NCBI RefSeq assembly: GCF_000472965.1
Contig: NZ_AXAU01000001.1
Span: 713,162-777,161, forward strand
Source of the DNA: Bradyrhizobium murdochi
Lineage (GTDB): Bacteria; Pseudomonadota; Alphaproteobacteria; Rhizobiales; Xanthobacteraceae
Direction of reading: 5' to 3'
DNA length: 64,000 nucleotides
In this document: positions 1 through 7,326 of the stretch, piece by piece
Numbering within the stretch: position 1 is the stretch's first letter
Layout: each line of letters opens with the position of its first letter
The notes under the pieces: generated by a model
Databases searched by the model: none
The model's input: only the letters and a program-made list of their open reading frames with translations
What the model was told of the DNA's origin: nothing
Made by a program: the position numbers and the translations under genes

Positions 1-389
1 CCAAAGACGGGACGCGGTTCTATTATCATGTCACCGACGGCAATCACCTCAAGATGATCCCGAACGACAGCATCACTCTCGTCTACAGCTGGGATTCGAT
101 GGTTCATTTCGACAAGTTGATCGTTCGCGACTATCTGCTCGACATCAAGCGGGTTTTGAAGCCTGGCGGATCGGCGTTCCTACATCATTCGAACTACGGT
201 GAGATGGCTCCCGACAGCAACTGGGCCACGAACACCGGTACGCGGTCCGACATGTCCGGCAAAATCATGCGGGAGTATGCCGCTGCACTCGGACTTGATA
301 TCGTGCTGCAGAAGATCCAGGGCCGCGCGGAAGGTTGGGGTGAGGATGGACTCGATTGCGTCTCGATCCTGCACAAGAGGGGCGTTTAG
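1..389 (+). CDS. C-terminal part of a class I SAM-dependent methyltransferase (5' end outside window)
   Basis: The reading frame is open to the left window edge, so only the C-terminal ~128 residues are seen. The stretch ITLVYSWDSMVHF followed by LKDI-like helix and RVLKPGG is the post-motif region of class I S-adenosylmethionine methyltransferases (Methyltransf_11/25 type), where the VLKPGG turn precedes strand 5. The substrate cannot be told. In this family the enzyme would transfer a methyl group from SAM in the cytoplasm. It lies at the edge of a block of small accessory genes, and island-borne methyltransferases often modify sugars or secondary metabolites, but that is inference. An ATG at 54 exists but is internal to the fold. 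Confidence 0.7.
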   Translation, partial: KDGTRFYYHVTDGNHLKMIPNDSITLVYSWDSMVHFDKLIVRDYLLDIKRVLKPGGSAFLHHSNYGEMAPDSNWATNTGTRSDMSGKIMREYAAALGLDIVLQKIQGRAEGWGEDGLDCVSILHKRGV

Positions 390-510
390 CGAGAGCATAA
401 AGTGTATAGCAGTCCGTCGTTTCGCGCAGTGTCTCGACGGCGATTAACCTCCGATTCCCATGCGCCTCCGGTTGCCAATCTGATTGAGATCCTGCCGGCG
501 CTGAGCCGGG

Positions 511-747
511 GTGACCGGGTTGCTACCTAATTTGCTGGAACTGGTGGCCCAGGCTGATCGTTGGATCGGTATGCCGATTGAGTTCTTACATGGACGCCCT
601 TTAGGGCCGGATGAGCTGGATATGATTCGGATGCAGATCGAATCCGGCTTCGACACCATTGAAGCAATCGATCCCGAAGTGCGCGGCATCGTCGAACGCA
701 ACTGGCCGCACTTGCTAGCAAAGCTGCCTCCGGAAGAAACTGACTAG
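511..747 (+). CDS. Hypothetical protein, 78 aa
   Basis: A GTG start at 511 opens a 78-residue acidic protein containing WIGMPIEFLHGRPLGPDELD and ending PPEETD. In-frame stops lie shortly upstream, so the start is constrained. The composition looks like a real folded protein with two predicted helices, but I do not recognise a family. The start lies inside the 14-base string CTGAGCCGGGGTGA, which recurs at 2048 around another small candidate start. The neighbours are also small hypothetical genes of island type. Confidence 0.5.
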   Translation: MTGLLPNLLELVAQADRWIGMPIEFLHGRPLGPDELDMIRMQIESGFDTIEAIDPEVRGIVERNWPHLLAKLPPEETD

Positions 748-800
748 TGAAAAGGCCGCCTCCTCAGTCTGCGCTGCGCCTTCCGGATCGACAAAGACGG

Positions 801-1091
801 TCATTGATCCCTCTTCAGCTTGCGCTTGCCCCAGTGAGGCATTTTCAGATCCGGATTAAAGACCCGCTCGACGTGGCGGTTCAACGCTCGCATGACGCCG
901 ATCCTGGCAAGCATTGTTGGGCCGCCGTTCTCCGCCACTAGGATCAGCGCCTTCATCGCAGCCTGCCATTCCGGCGCGGAGTGCTCAGCCTGCGGCAGCT
1001 TCATGATGTAGCTGGCCGCATCCTCTAAGGAGAGGAGCTGCCGGCCCCTTGGAAGCGGGATCGGATCGTCAAACGGGGTAGACCAGGGCAA
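801..1091 (-). CDS. Hypothetical island-type protein, 96 aa
   Basis: A 96-residue protein begins MPWSTPFDDPIPLPRGRQL and continues with a helical region (LEDAASYIMKLPQ, EWQAAMKALILVAENGG), ending in a basic WGKRKLKRDQ tail. I recall similar short proteins repeatedly in rhizobial genomic islands and prophage remnants, but no biochemical function is known to me. It is convergent with the small gene to its left and divergent from those to its right. No signal peptide or membrane segment is seen. Confidence 0.6.
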   Translation of the reverse strand: MPWSTPFDDPIPLPRGRQLLSLEDAASYIMKLPQAEHSAPEWQAAMKALILVAENGGPTMLARIGVMRALNRHVERVFNPDLKMPHWGKRKLKRDQ

Positions 1092-1237
1092 TTAAATCCA
1101 CTCGGGCAATTAATTGGTATTCCGCCTCACAGCAGACCCCAAATCTAGCGACTTGTCATCTCGTTCACGTTTTGTACTATCCCCAAGCATCGGATAGCCG
1201 ACGCAGTTGGACATGCCATGAACGAGGGCGCCGGGCC

Positions 1238-1420
1238 TTGAATACGAGAGACCGTGAGATCGAGATCTTGTTCAGGCGGCTCCGACTTTACGACCAGCTC
1301 GGGCGCCGGGCCGAAGGTCTTTACCGGACAATCCAGAGAGAATTGAAGGAGCGCTATGGGCCTAGATCACGTTCGCTCCGAAATCGAGCACATGCGCGTC
1401 CAGGTCGGAAGACAGCGTAA
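1238..1420 (+). CDS. Small hypothetical protein, start uncertain
   Basis: From a TTG at 1238 (preceded by the purine-rich GAACGAGGG) the frame reads a basic helical peptide containing REIEILFRRLRLYDQLGRRAEGLYRTIQRELKERYG. The frame is also open upstream to 1172, but that part looks non-coding. The last 65 bases overlap the next gene, which starts at 1356 in another frame; this overlap is unusually long, so the gene may end in a degenerated tail. The function is unknown and the regular amphipathic heptads suggest a coiled coil. Confidence 0.3.
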   Translation: MNTRDREIEILFRRLRLYDQLGRRAEGLYRTIQRELKERYGPRSRSLRNRAHARPGRKTA

Positions 1421-1586
1421 GGAGATCCTGCAGCTTCAGCGCGCCGGCATCGCGACAGCATCGGCAGAGCTGTTGCTGACGAGGATGCTGGCGAAGATTG
1501 AGGGGCTGTGCGCCGAGAGGGACCGGCTCAAGGCAGAGCAGGGCGGCCCGATGAAGGGGCGCGTGCTCGGCGGCCGGAGCTGGTGA
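1356..1586 (+). CDS. Small coiled-coil hypothetical protein, 76 aa
   Basis: This 76-residue protein is almost entirely helical: HVRSEIEHMRVQVGRQRKEILQLQRAG, then LLLTRMLAKIEGLCAERDRLK, which is a coiled-coil pattern. An ATG at 1356 follows GAAGGAGCG, a good ribosome site. Its TGA overlaps the ATG of the next gene (TGATG at 1584-1588), so the two are translationally coupled. I associate this pair with rhizobial islands, but the function is unknown. Confidence 0.55.
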   Translation: MGLDHVRSEIEHMRVQVGRQRKEILQLQRAGIATASAELLLTRMLAKIEGLCAERDRLKAEQGGPMKGRVLGGRSW

Positions 1587-1816
1587 TGCCAGAGCCGCTC
1601 AACTGGTACGACGAGACGGCGGCCGACAACTCGCCGTGGCTGAGGGCGCTTGCTGAAGTGCGGCACCGCGCTACACGCGAAGGCCATTGCTACCAGCACG
1701 TCCAGGCGATCATCGTCGCGATCGATCAGTATGCAGAGAAGGCGCTCGGCAACCGCGACTACTTTCTCAATCGGCCCTACAGCATTGGAGGCCCTAGGAA
1801 GGACCATGTTCCGTAG
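1586..1816 (+). CDS. Hypothetical protein, 76 aa, coupled to upstream gene
   Basis: The ATG at 1586 overlaps the stop of the preceding gene by one base. The protein reads MPEPLNWYDETAADNSPWLRALAEVRHRATREGHC and then QHVQAIIVAIDQYAEKALGNRDYFLNRPYSIGG. It is soluble and mostly helical, with no signal. Similar proteins are common next to small coiled-coil proteins in Bradyrhizobium-like accessory DNA (recollection, not tested). The function is unknown, and the coupling suggests equal expression or a complex with the upstream protein. Confidence 0.6.
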   Translation: MPEPLNWYDETAADNSPWLRALAEVRHRATREGHCYQHVQAIIVAIDQYAEKALGNRDYFLNRPYSIGGPRKDHVP

Positions 1817-2057
1817 CGTCCGCAGAGCTATCGCATTGGTCAACGCTTGCCACGCGGCACCGGGTGAAGGCCTGGAGCTCAACTGGGCGCTGTTACGTGC
1901 CGGACACGAAGAGCGGAGAGTCGCGTCCGGTGCATCTTCTGCCAGTGCTGGTCAACGCCTTCCGGAAGCCGCCGGCGCGATGCTCACGGGCTCAGCGGAT
2001 TCTTCCAGTGCCGTGCGCTGACCAGCACTAATCGCCGCGATGGAATTCTGAGCCGGG
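1817..2057. other. Stretch with no convincing gene
   Basis: Frames here are open in places (for example from an ATG at 1806), but the translations are compositionally odd and no family or ribosome site is convincing. Together with the doubtful 35-codon frame that follows, the whole interval to 2161 may be non-coding or degenerate island DNA. Confidence 0.4.
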
Positions 2058-2165
2058 GTGAACATCACTCAAAGCAAAAAGCGCAGGATCGCGCTGAAGG
2101 CGGAAAAGACGGAATCCCGGCCGCAGGCCGATCGGCCGCGCATGAGGGGGAACAGCCGTTTCTAA
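2058..2165 (+). CDS. Possible 35-aa basic peptide
   Basis: A GTG at 2058 opens 35 codons giving a strongly basic peptide (NITQSKKRRIALKAEKTE, ending RGNSRF). The only support is its closed frame in an otherwise empty stretch, and the identical 14-base context CTGAGCCGGGGTGA seen around the start of the gene at 511. It overlaps the end of the convergent gene at 2162 by four bases. It may well be chance. Confidence 0.2.
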   Translation: MNITQSKKRRIALKAEKTESRPQADRPRMRGNSRF

Positions 2166-2731
2166 CTCTTCTGATCGGGGCGGGAAATCTCCTTTACCGA
2201 TCGCCGAAGATGCTCCCATTCGGGCTTTAGCTGAAGAATTATCCTACCCAGAACGCGTGGGAGGTCACTAACGTAAAACCTGCTTTTCTTGTTCTTGGAC
2301 TCGTAGCTATATCGAATTTCCTCGAATGCTTTGTTTGCCGCCATCAGGGCGCTAGGCAGGTCTCTCTTTATGGGGAGTTCGATAGCGGGCAGCTTCGTTT
2401 CGATTGTGCGCCACATCGGCTCCCGTAACGGTACAACCTCGGTATTCCATATATGCTCAATGCGAGACCTTGTTTTGGGTGAAACCAAATTGAAGAGGTA
2501 GACAAGATGGTGTCCCGTCGGCACGTCACCAGTTTCGATACAAATGATGCATTTCAGGAAGAGTTCAGAATTAAACGCGGAAAGAACCATGGCTGGCTGC
2601 ACTAATTCGGCCCCCATTTCTGGGTTTTCATCTATGTTGAAGTTGCCAATAACGGCATCCGCAAGGTGGAATCCGCGCGCGTGCATGAAGATATTTTTGG
2701 GGTCGATGCCCTTCAAAAATGGTTTGGGCAT
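2162..2731 (-). CDS. Hypothetical protein, 189 aa, possibly HEPN-like
   Basis: The 189-residue soluble protein contains SAFNSELFLKCIICIETGDVP, then GHHLVYLFNLVSPKTRSRIEHIW, a pattern of two long helices joined by a short turn with a conserved-looking E-L-x-L-K-x-I. This resembles small HEPN-like hypothetical proteins seen in rhizobial genomes, but the RNase motif RX4-6H of true HEPN toxins is not evident, so the assignment is tentative. No antitoxin-like partner is adjacent. The start ATG at 2731 gives the N-terminus MPKPFLKGIDPKNIF. Confidence 0.55.
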   Translation of the reverse strand: MPKPFLKGIDPKNIFMHARGFHLADAVIGNFNIDENPEMGAELVQPAMVLSAFNSELFLKCIICIETGDVPTGHHLVYLFNLVSPKTRSRIEHIWNTEVVPLREPMWRTIETKLPAIELPIKRDLPSALMAANKAFEEIRYSYESKNKKSRFYVSDLPRVLGRIILQLKPEWEHLRRSVKEISRPDQKS

Positions 2732-2787
2732 AATTCAGTCATCGTCCCTTAGCCTTCAGACAAGCCGCCGGATGGCTTCCACGAAAG

Positions 2788-3525
2788 TTATACGCCCGCG
2801 GGCGCCTGAGCGACGCTGATCACATGCCGCTCGTTCCCGACGGTGATAACGATCGTGTAGGTCTTTTGGCCGCCTGCTTGGTCAGTCGGCGGCGCAAGGT
2901 GCAATTGGCCCCCGTACCATTCCCCCGGCATGAGTGTGTTGTCCTTGATCACTGCCTGCTCGAGCATGGCCATGTTGCGTTGGCCGGTTTCGACGGTTGC
3001 CGCGATCATGGCCTCGTTCTGTGCAGCGGCATTGCCCTGCGCTATGGCGGCAGCCGTCGGGCTATAGAAGGTGCCCGTTCTGCCGCTTGGCGTGGTGTAG
3101 CTTCCGCGGCCGGCGTTAGCGGCGCTATAGGCGTTCCCTGCGGCAGCCAGGCCGGTCAAGATGGCGGCGGCTACTTGGCGATTTTTCTCCTCCTGGACCA
3201 GCATCTCATAGCTGACCACCTGCATGCTGTAATCGGTCCCCGCGACATGCTGAATCGCCTCGACTTGCGCGACCCGGAAATCGACCGGCTGCCGCCCAAG
3301 GTTGTTGATCCCGACCACAAACACCGGCCGCCCATTGGCTTGGAGCTGTCGTGCTGCTGGTTTCACCAGAACAAGCGAACTTTTCTGTCGGGATACGAGG
3401 GCAGGTTGCCCATCGCGCATCAGCGCTTGCTGCTGAGGATTTGATGCCTTGAAAGAAACGGTTTCGCCGCTTGATACGCAGCCGCCCAGCGTGGCGCAAA
3501 GCCCCGCAATCATCAGATTACGCAT
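2788..3525 (-). CDS. Putative outer-membrane lipoprotein, 245 aa
   Basis: The N-terminus MRNLMIAGLCATLGGC is a short lipoprotein signal peptide with lipobox LGGC; the lipidated Cys would be residue 16. The mature part holds a beta-rich segment (PVFVVGINNLGRQPVDFRVAQVEAI), an Ala/Gly-rich centre (AAAILTGLAAAGNAYSAANAG) and a C-terminal beta region ending VITVGNERHVISVAQAPAGV. Periplasmic or outer-membrane location is inferred from the lipobox. I do not recognise a defined family. It stands alone on the minus strand, and the upstream 200 bases contain no other gene. Confidence 0.65.
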   Translation of the reverse strand: MRNLMIAGLCATLGGCVSSGETVSFKASNPQQQALMRDGQPALVSRQKSSLVLVKPAARQLQANGRPVFVVGINNLGRQPVDFRVAQVEAIQHVAGTDYSMQVVSYEMLVQEEKNRQVAAAILTGLAAAGNAYSAANAGRGSYTTPSGRTGTFYSPTAAAIAQGNAAAQNEAMIAATVETGQRNMAMLEQAVIKDNTLMPGEWYGGQLHLAPPTDQAGGQKTYTIVITVGNERHVISVAQAPAGV

Positions 3526-3677
3526 AAGAATATATCCCCCCGTACCCGGGGCTATCCAAGCTCAACCGATGGTGGAGAGCAAGCGGGAAACGCGCCCAAA
3601 GCGCTCCGCGGGAGTTCTTTTCGGTGAGTAAATCATGGCGGGCACTGGCGGGTCCAAGGCGGAATGAGAAGCCAGTT

Positions 3678-3701
3678 GAAAGACCGCCCGAAGGCGGTCT
3701 C
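3678..3701 (-). terminator. Rho-independent terminator of the zinc-knuckle gene
   Basis: On the minus strand the transcript leaving the gene at 3728 reads AGACCGCC-TTCG-GGCGGTCT followed by TTC: an 8-bp stem (3681-3688 with 3693-3700) closed by a UUCG tetraloop. The T run is short. The same stem would be weaker in the plus direction. Confidence 0.65.
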
Positions 3702-3727
3702 TCTTCGCAGGAAGGCTGTTTAGCGCT

Positions 3728-4741
3728 CTAGGTCCAAAGCCCCTCGCTTATCGTCTCGATCCTAGAAGTCTCGCTGTCGTAAAAAATTGGCGCATCGAGC
3801 GACACCGGCGATCGGATGTCACCGCGAACAAAGGGGGTTGGCAGCATCCGGTGGGCGGCCGCGGCGAATTCCCTGTAGCGCCTGGGCGCGTCCTCAAGTT
3901 TCAGTCGGCCCTCAAGGTGAGCAAAGACCATTTCCGATATGATCTCCTCACGCCGGAGCTTGTCCATGTTGGTCGGGACGCACGCGCCGATGACGTCGTA
4001 GACGTTCATCGCGGCGGCTCTGCCCATGGGCAGAGACCGGATGACGGCAGGCTCCGGACGGTAGATGCCGAGCCTGTGCGCTTTGTTGTAGATGCCGCCC
4101 TTGGTGAAGCTCACGCCGAACTGCCGCTTAATCCGAGAGGCGATGTCCTCGACTCGCACCGGCTTGGCGAACTCGGTCGCGAGAACCTGCAAGGTTTGCT
4201 TGGTCCACTTGTACGGCCTGCGACCTCGGAATGAATTGCGTGCCAACAGCGCTTTCAGTTCACGCCCCTCAGGCGTGTCCAGCTTCGTCAGCTTGACCAG
4301 CGTGTTTTGCGACACAACCGAGTCGATAACCTTCTCTTTCCCCATCCACCGGCCGCAAATTCTCGATGCGTGCTGTCCTTCGCGAGCCAATTGTAACACG
4401 CGCTGAATGCGCTCGGCCGAGATATTCAAGACGCCGGCCTTCTTCGATACCGCGACGCAGTCGCGACACACGACCTGCGCCTGCGTCGTGATCACCGTGT
4501 TCTCTCGAGTTCGGATGTGCCCGTGCTTGCAGAGCCCGTTGTAGGTCGCAGGGTCGGCGCGGCGCCTTTCAGCCCTTTCGGCCATGCACGCTGCACAGAA
4601 ACGATACTCCCTAAAAGTCAGTTGGGTATTGCCTTTCCAGGGGTGTCCATTTTTGCAGAAGCCGTCGGCGGTCGCCCTATAGCGTTCAAGGCGCTTCTTG
4701 ACGAGGGACGTAGTAGCGGGTTTTCGCGTGGATGAACTCAT
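3728..4741 (-). CDS. Phage-like protein with two N-terminal zinc knuckles
   Basis: The ATG at 4741 is chosen because CAGGAGAG lies just upstream; an in-frame ATG at 4768 has no such site. The protein (337 aa) starts with two Cys/His knuckles: C29-x3-H33...C49-x2-C52, and C71-x3-H75...C92-x2-C95. The first is in the context KNGHPWKGNTQ...RFCAACMAERAERRR. Such treble-clef-like knuckles occur in phage and HNH-type DNA-binding proteins, but no HNH catalytic core follows. The remainder has helix-turn-helix-like segments (TLQVLATEFAKPVRVEDIASRIKRQFG, then KGGIYNKAHRLGIYRP), suggesting sequence-specific DNA binding. The function is inferred. The gene is monocistronic and followed by a hairpin terminator. 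Confidence 0.6.
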   Translation of the reverse strand: MSSSTRKPATTSLVKKRLERYRATADGFCKNGHPWKGNTQLTFREYRFCAACMAERAERRRADPATYNGLCKHGHIRTRENTVITTQAQVVCRDCVAVSKKAGVLNISAERIQRVLQLAREGQHASRICGRWMGKEKVIDSVVSQNTLVKLTKLDTPEGRELKALLARNSFRGRRPYKWTKQTLQVLATEFAKPVRVEDIASRIKRQFGVSFTKGGIYNKAHRLGIYRPEPAVIRSLPMGRAAAMNVYDVIGACVPTNMDKLRREEIISEMVFAHLEGRLKLEDAPRRYREFAAAAHRMLPTPFVRGDIRSPVSLDAPIFYDSETSRIETISEGLWT

Positions 4742-4846
4742 TGGGTGCTCTCCTGTGAGAAGCCCCAAGCCCGAGCGGGACGACGATCCTGAGTCGCGGC
4801 GGCGCGATGGCGCGCGCGGAGATATCCCCCGAGGAGGGGATGGATT

Positions 4847-5005
4847 TTATTTGGGACCGAAAGCGCTCAGGAGCCCGATCGCTATGGGGATGAGAGCAGC
4901 GCAAATCCATAAGGCGGGTGCACTGGAGCTTAGGCCGGCGATAAGGATCCAAAGACCGAAGCCGACGATGAGGGCCGAGGTCGCATAGGCGGCCGCTTTT
5001 TCCAT
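4847..5005 (-). CDS. Small two-helix membrane protein, 52 aa
   Basis: An ATG at 5005 opens a 52-codon frame: MEKAAAYATSALIVGFGLWIL, then SSSAPALWICAALIPIAIG and LLSAFGPK. The two hydrophobic stretches are each long enough to cross the inner membrane and are joined by a short polar turn. I recall near-identical small membrane proteins in Bradyrhizobium genomes, which supports it as real. The function is unknown. It fills the gap between the zinc-knuckle gene and the ribbon-helix-helix gene, on the same strand. Confidence 0.6.
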   Translation of the reverse strand: MEKAAAYATSALIVGFGLWILIAGLSSSAPALWICAALIPIAIGLLSAFGPK

Positions 5006-5140
5006 GTTCGATCCAGCAGCAAAACCGGGATCGATCGCCTCTATTGACTCGCTACGGGGCTAAAACGTTCCGGTTTGTGCGGACGGCTGCCCCGGGAGGG
5101 CGGGATTTCGTTAGCAAATCAGCGGGGGGCGGATTGTTGA

Positions 5141-5344
5141 TCATTTCCCTTTAGCCTTTAGCCCCAGCTCCACAAGCCGGCGTATGGCTTCGGAGCGGGT
5201 TGGCAGGTCGGGCTGACCAGCGGCCCATTTGTCCACCTCGCGCCCGATCTCTGGAGCTAGTCTCACGGCCGTTACAGGATGAACGCCACCTTTCTTCTTT
5301 GGTCGCCCACGCGATTTTTTGTTTACTAAAATTGACCGTTTCAT
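5141..5344 (-). CDS. Ribbon-helix-helix (CopG/Arc-type) DNA-binding protein
   Basis: This 67-aa protein has a basic N-terminus (NKKSRGRPKKKGG, AT-hook-like RGRPKK), then a beta-strand VTAVRLAPEIGREVDKWAAGQ and helix TRSEAIRRLVELGLKAK. The order strand-helix-helix with the S/T-R-S-E-A-I-R-R-L-V signature is that of the ribbon-helix-helix superfamily, whose dimers insert the strand into the DNA major groove. Such proteins are usually autorepressors or antitoxins; no toxin partner is adjacent, and the next gene upstream is divergent. It could repress that divergent promoter region (5345-5426), which is inference. Confidence 0.75.
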   Translation of the reverse strand: MKRSILVNKKSRGRPKKKGGVHPVTAVRLAPEIGREVDKWAAGQPDLPTRSEAIRRLVELGLKAKGK

Positions 5345-5426
5345 ATTTTTAGTTTACAGAAAATGCAAGCCGAGGGGAAGCGCCAACTTCCGCCCCGGCT
5401 CTAACCCCAAGCAAGGAAGCGACACC

Positions 5427-6014
5427 ATGCCCAAGGCTGATCCGCGTCTTAGCACGCCACCCCTAAGCACGTCCTTAAACAACCCCGCCGAAACGACCAC
5501 CACCGAAGCCGTCGACACCTCCCGGCGCCGATTGCTTGCTCAAGCCGCAGCAATGACCGCCGGAGGCGCGGCCCTAGCGACGGCTCTCTCGATGCCCGGA
5601 TCGGCCGCACCCGCTGGGCAAGCCCCTGATCCAATCTTTGAAGCAATTGAGCGGCACAAGGTAGCTCACGCTGACTGGGTCTCGTGGGTCGATCGCCATG
5701 GCAAGCTCGAAGATGAGATCCCGGCGGAAAAGCGCTGCTCCGACACGAGCCGTGACAACGTCGTGGAAACCGACGACCCCAGATGGATCGAGGCTGAGCG
5801 TCAGCTAGACCTGACCGCAGACGCCGAGATCGCGGCGGCTTACACACTCATTGAGGTGATCCCCACCACACGGCTCGGAGTGCTTGCCTTGCTCGATCAC
5901 GCCGTAAGGCACGACACGGACGGCTTTGCTTGGCCGGATGAGTGGCGCGAAGGCTTGCTCGAGAACCTCGCCGAGGCGCTCCCGCAACTCTGGCAGGAGG
6001 GGAGGACGGCATGA
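5427..6014 (+). CDS. Hypothetical protein with Tat-like N-terminal segment, 195 aa
   Basis: The ATG at 5427 follows CAAGGAAGC, a good ribosome site; the longer open frame upstream lacks one. After a Pro/Thr-rich leader the sequence SRRRLLAQAAAMTAGGAALATALS resembles a twin-arginine signal, though the exact S-R-R-x-F-L-K is imperfect and the leader is long. The rest is acidic and helical (PIFEAIERHKVAHADWVSWVDRH), with EAERQLDLTADAEIAAAYTLIEV later. It is typical of short rhizobial accessory proteins of unknown function. Its TGA overlaps the next ATG. Confidence 0.65.
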   Translation: MPKADPRLSTPPLSTSLNNPAETTTTEAVDTSRRRLLAQAAAMTAGGAALATALSMPGSAAPAGQAPDPIFEAIERHKVAHADWVSWVDRHGKLEDEIPAEKRCSDTSRDNVVETDDPRWIEAERQLDLTADAEIAAAYTLIEVIPTTRLGVLALLDHAVRHDTDGFAWPDEWREGLLENLAEALPQLWQEGRTA

Positions 6015-6481
6015 TGAACAAGAGCGACATCGACTGGGCCCTGCACCAGATCCAGCAAATGGTCATCATTGCGCGGCGTTCGACACAGGGTCTGAAGCCG
6101 AGCAAAGATATCGCATATCTCCTCATGCCAGTCGGGCAGCACGAGTCGCTGGAGTTCAGCCTCGGCGACATCCTGGATAAGGTGACCGCACTCAAGGAGG
6201 GTTGGGACGACACCGAACACCGCGGGAAAGCTGCTCCGGACGCGGCGTCGGACGGTGAAGGGTCTCGCCCGACCGACAGGCCCATTCGCGACTGGAACGG
6301 CGCATACACGGACATCGAGGGCTCTATCTGCGATGCGGTTCACATGATCGATATCGCGGCTGAGTTCGCTAACGACACCATCGACCGTGGCGACCAGCTT
6401 ACGTTCGCCGTGAACCAGAGCCAGCAGATGATGGAAGACCTCAAAAAGCGCTACTACGAGAATTGGGAAGCCGCTGGCTGA
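6011..6481 (+). CDS. Hypothetical protein, 156 aa, coupled to upstream gene
   Basis: ATGATGAA at 6011 overlaps the TGA of the preceding gene (ATGA), so the pair is translationally coupled. The soluble, acidic protein reads MMNKSDIDWALHQIQQMVIIA and later SICDAVHMIDIAAEFANDTID, with helices flanking a charged linker of GEGSRPTDRP type. I recognise no enzyme motif. A clear rho-independent terminator lies 25 bases downstream, so the two genes form one small operon at the end of the putative element. Confidence 0.6.
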   Translation: MMNKSDIDWALHQIQQMVIIARRSTQGLKPSKDIAYLLMPVGQHESLEFSLGDILDKVTALKEGWDDTEHRGKAAPDAASDGEGSRPTDRPIRDWNGAYTDIEGSICDAVHMIDIAAEFANDTIDRGDQLTFAVNQSQQMMEDLKKRYYENWEAAG

Positions 6482-6505
6482 ACTGCGATCCAGCTCAAAG
6501 ACACC

Positions 6506-6531
6506 AAGCCCGGCCCAGCGCCGGGCTTTTT
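6506..6531 (+). terminator. Rho-independent terminator
   Basis: AAGCCCGGC-CCAGC-GCCGGGCTT followed by TTTC: a 9-bp GC-rich stem and a T run directly after the two-gene operon at 5427-6481. Confidence 0.85.
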
Positions 6532-6647
6532 CATGGGCCAGGATGAGGGCTTTGACGGGGTAGCACGAGAGGGGACGCCGCTTCACGCCGGCAGGTTTTT
6601 TCCTTAGCCGAGAGCCGGCACTGGTGCGCGACTATGCCGTTGCGACG

Positions 6648-6668
6648 TTGGCACCCGAATTGGCACCC
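6648..6668 (+). repeat. Tandem TTGGCACCC repeats near the tRNA scar
   Basis: TTGGCACCC occurs at 6648-6656 and again at 6660-6668, 12 bases apart, about 120 bases from the broken tRNA gene. Short direct repeats next to a tRNA attachment core are typical of arm-type binding sites of tyrosine integrases; here that reading is an inference. Confidence 0.4.
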
Positions 6669-6787
6669 AACGCCTTAATACAGGCCGGAATTGCGAGGGA
6701 CGGGGAGGGGCGCGGCTCGCTCGGAAACGCCGATAGAATGGGACGTTTCGGGACAAGCCGCTACCGCTTGATATGACCAAAACAACA

Positions 6788-6826
6788 TTTCAAGACCGGT
6801 GCCTTAAACCACTCGGCCACCCTTCC
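6788..6826 (-). tRNA. 5' half of tRNA-Ser(UGA): integration scar
   Basis: Read on the minus strand from 6826, the sequence matches the first 39 bases of an alphaproteobacterial tRNA-Ser(UGA): acceptor GGAAGGG, D-arm GGCCGAGTGGTTTAAGGC, anticodon stem and loop CTTGAAA. Directly after the loop, at 6787, the match stops, and no variable arm, T-arm or acceptor 3' strand follows. This is a truncated, non-functional copy whose break lies at the anticodon loop, a known integrase crossover position. An intact copy should exist elsewhere, perhaps at the other end of the element beyond the left edge. A serine tRNA upstream of rlpA is what I expect in related genomes. Confidence 0.75.
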
Positions 6827-7108
6827 AGCTCTGGAATTTCAGTCGCTTAGCGTAGGGCTGGCTCGAACGCAATGCGAACATGGCCCCGATGTGCATCCCA
6901 CCCCTCTATTTTGGAGGAAACCCAGCGGCGAGGGCGTTGCCCTTTGGCTAGCCGCGTGCACGTTGCGTGGTGCACTTCATACGCGCCGGAAAATTATGGG
7001 TGGCGGCATCGGCCGCAATGCGTTCTCCGGCGGTTCGTCGGGCGGATGCTAATTCTGCCGGGATCACATCGTCCCGGTACCGTCGCCGCAATTGGTTCGG
7101 ACATTTGT
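6827..7108. other. Intergenic DNA after the tRNA scar
   Basis: I see no gene here. Open frames on both strands have compositions of shadow translations. Confidence 0.4.
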
Positions 7109-7207
7109 TTAACCGAACGCAACGGCCAGCAGGCTGGTGCACAGCAGCACGAAGCTGGCAGTCGCCAGCGCGAGAAATCCGTTAGAGACCATGTCGTGGT
7201 TGCGCAT
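7109..7207 (-). CDS. Possible 32-aa single-span membrane protein
   Basis: An ATG at 7207 opens MRNHDMVSNGFLALATASFVL, then LCTSLLAVAFG and a stop: one hydrophobic helix with a polar N-terminus. GGTAGGTG precedes the start. It sits in a stretch otherwise empty of genes, beside another tiny membrane frame, on the same strand. The function is unknown. Confidence 0.35.
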   Translation of the reverse strand: MRNHDMVSNGFLALATASFVLLCTSLLAVAFG

Positions 7208-7326
7208 CAGACACCTACCACACCGGATGCTCGTCCGAATTTATTAGACCTTTCCGATTCCCCGATCGGAACTACCGAGCCATTTCTCTCTGAAGCCGGG
7301 CGGCTACTGCCGCCGGTCTTCACACC

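Noticed and set aside
2162..2731. Toxin-antitoxin HEPN module
   Set aside because: The HEPN RNase motif is not seen and no small partner gene is adjacent, so only a tentative HEPN-like note is kept.
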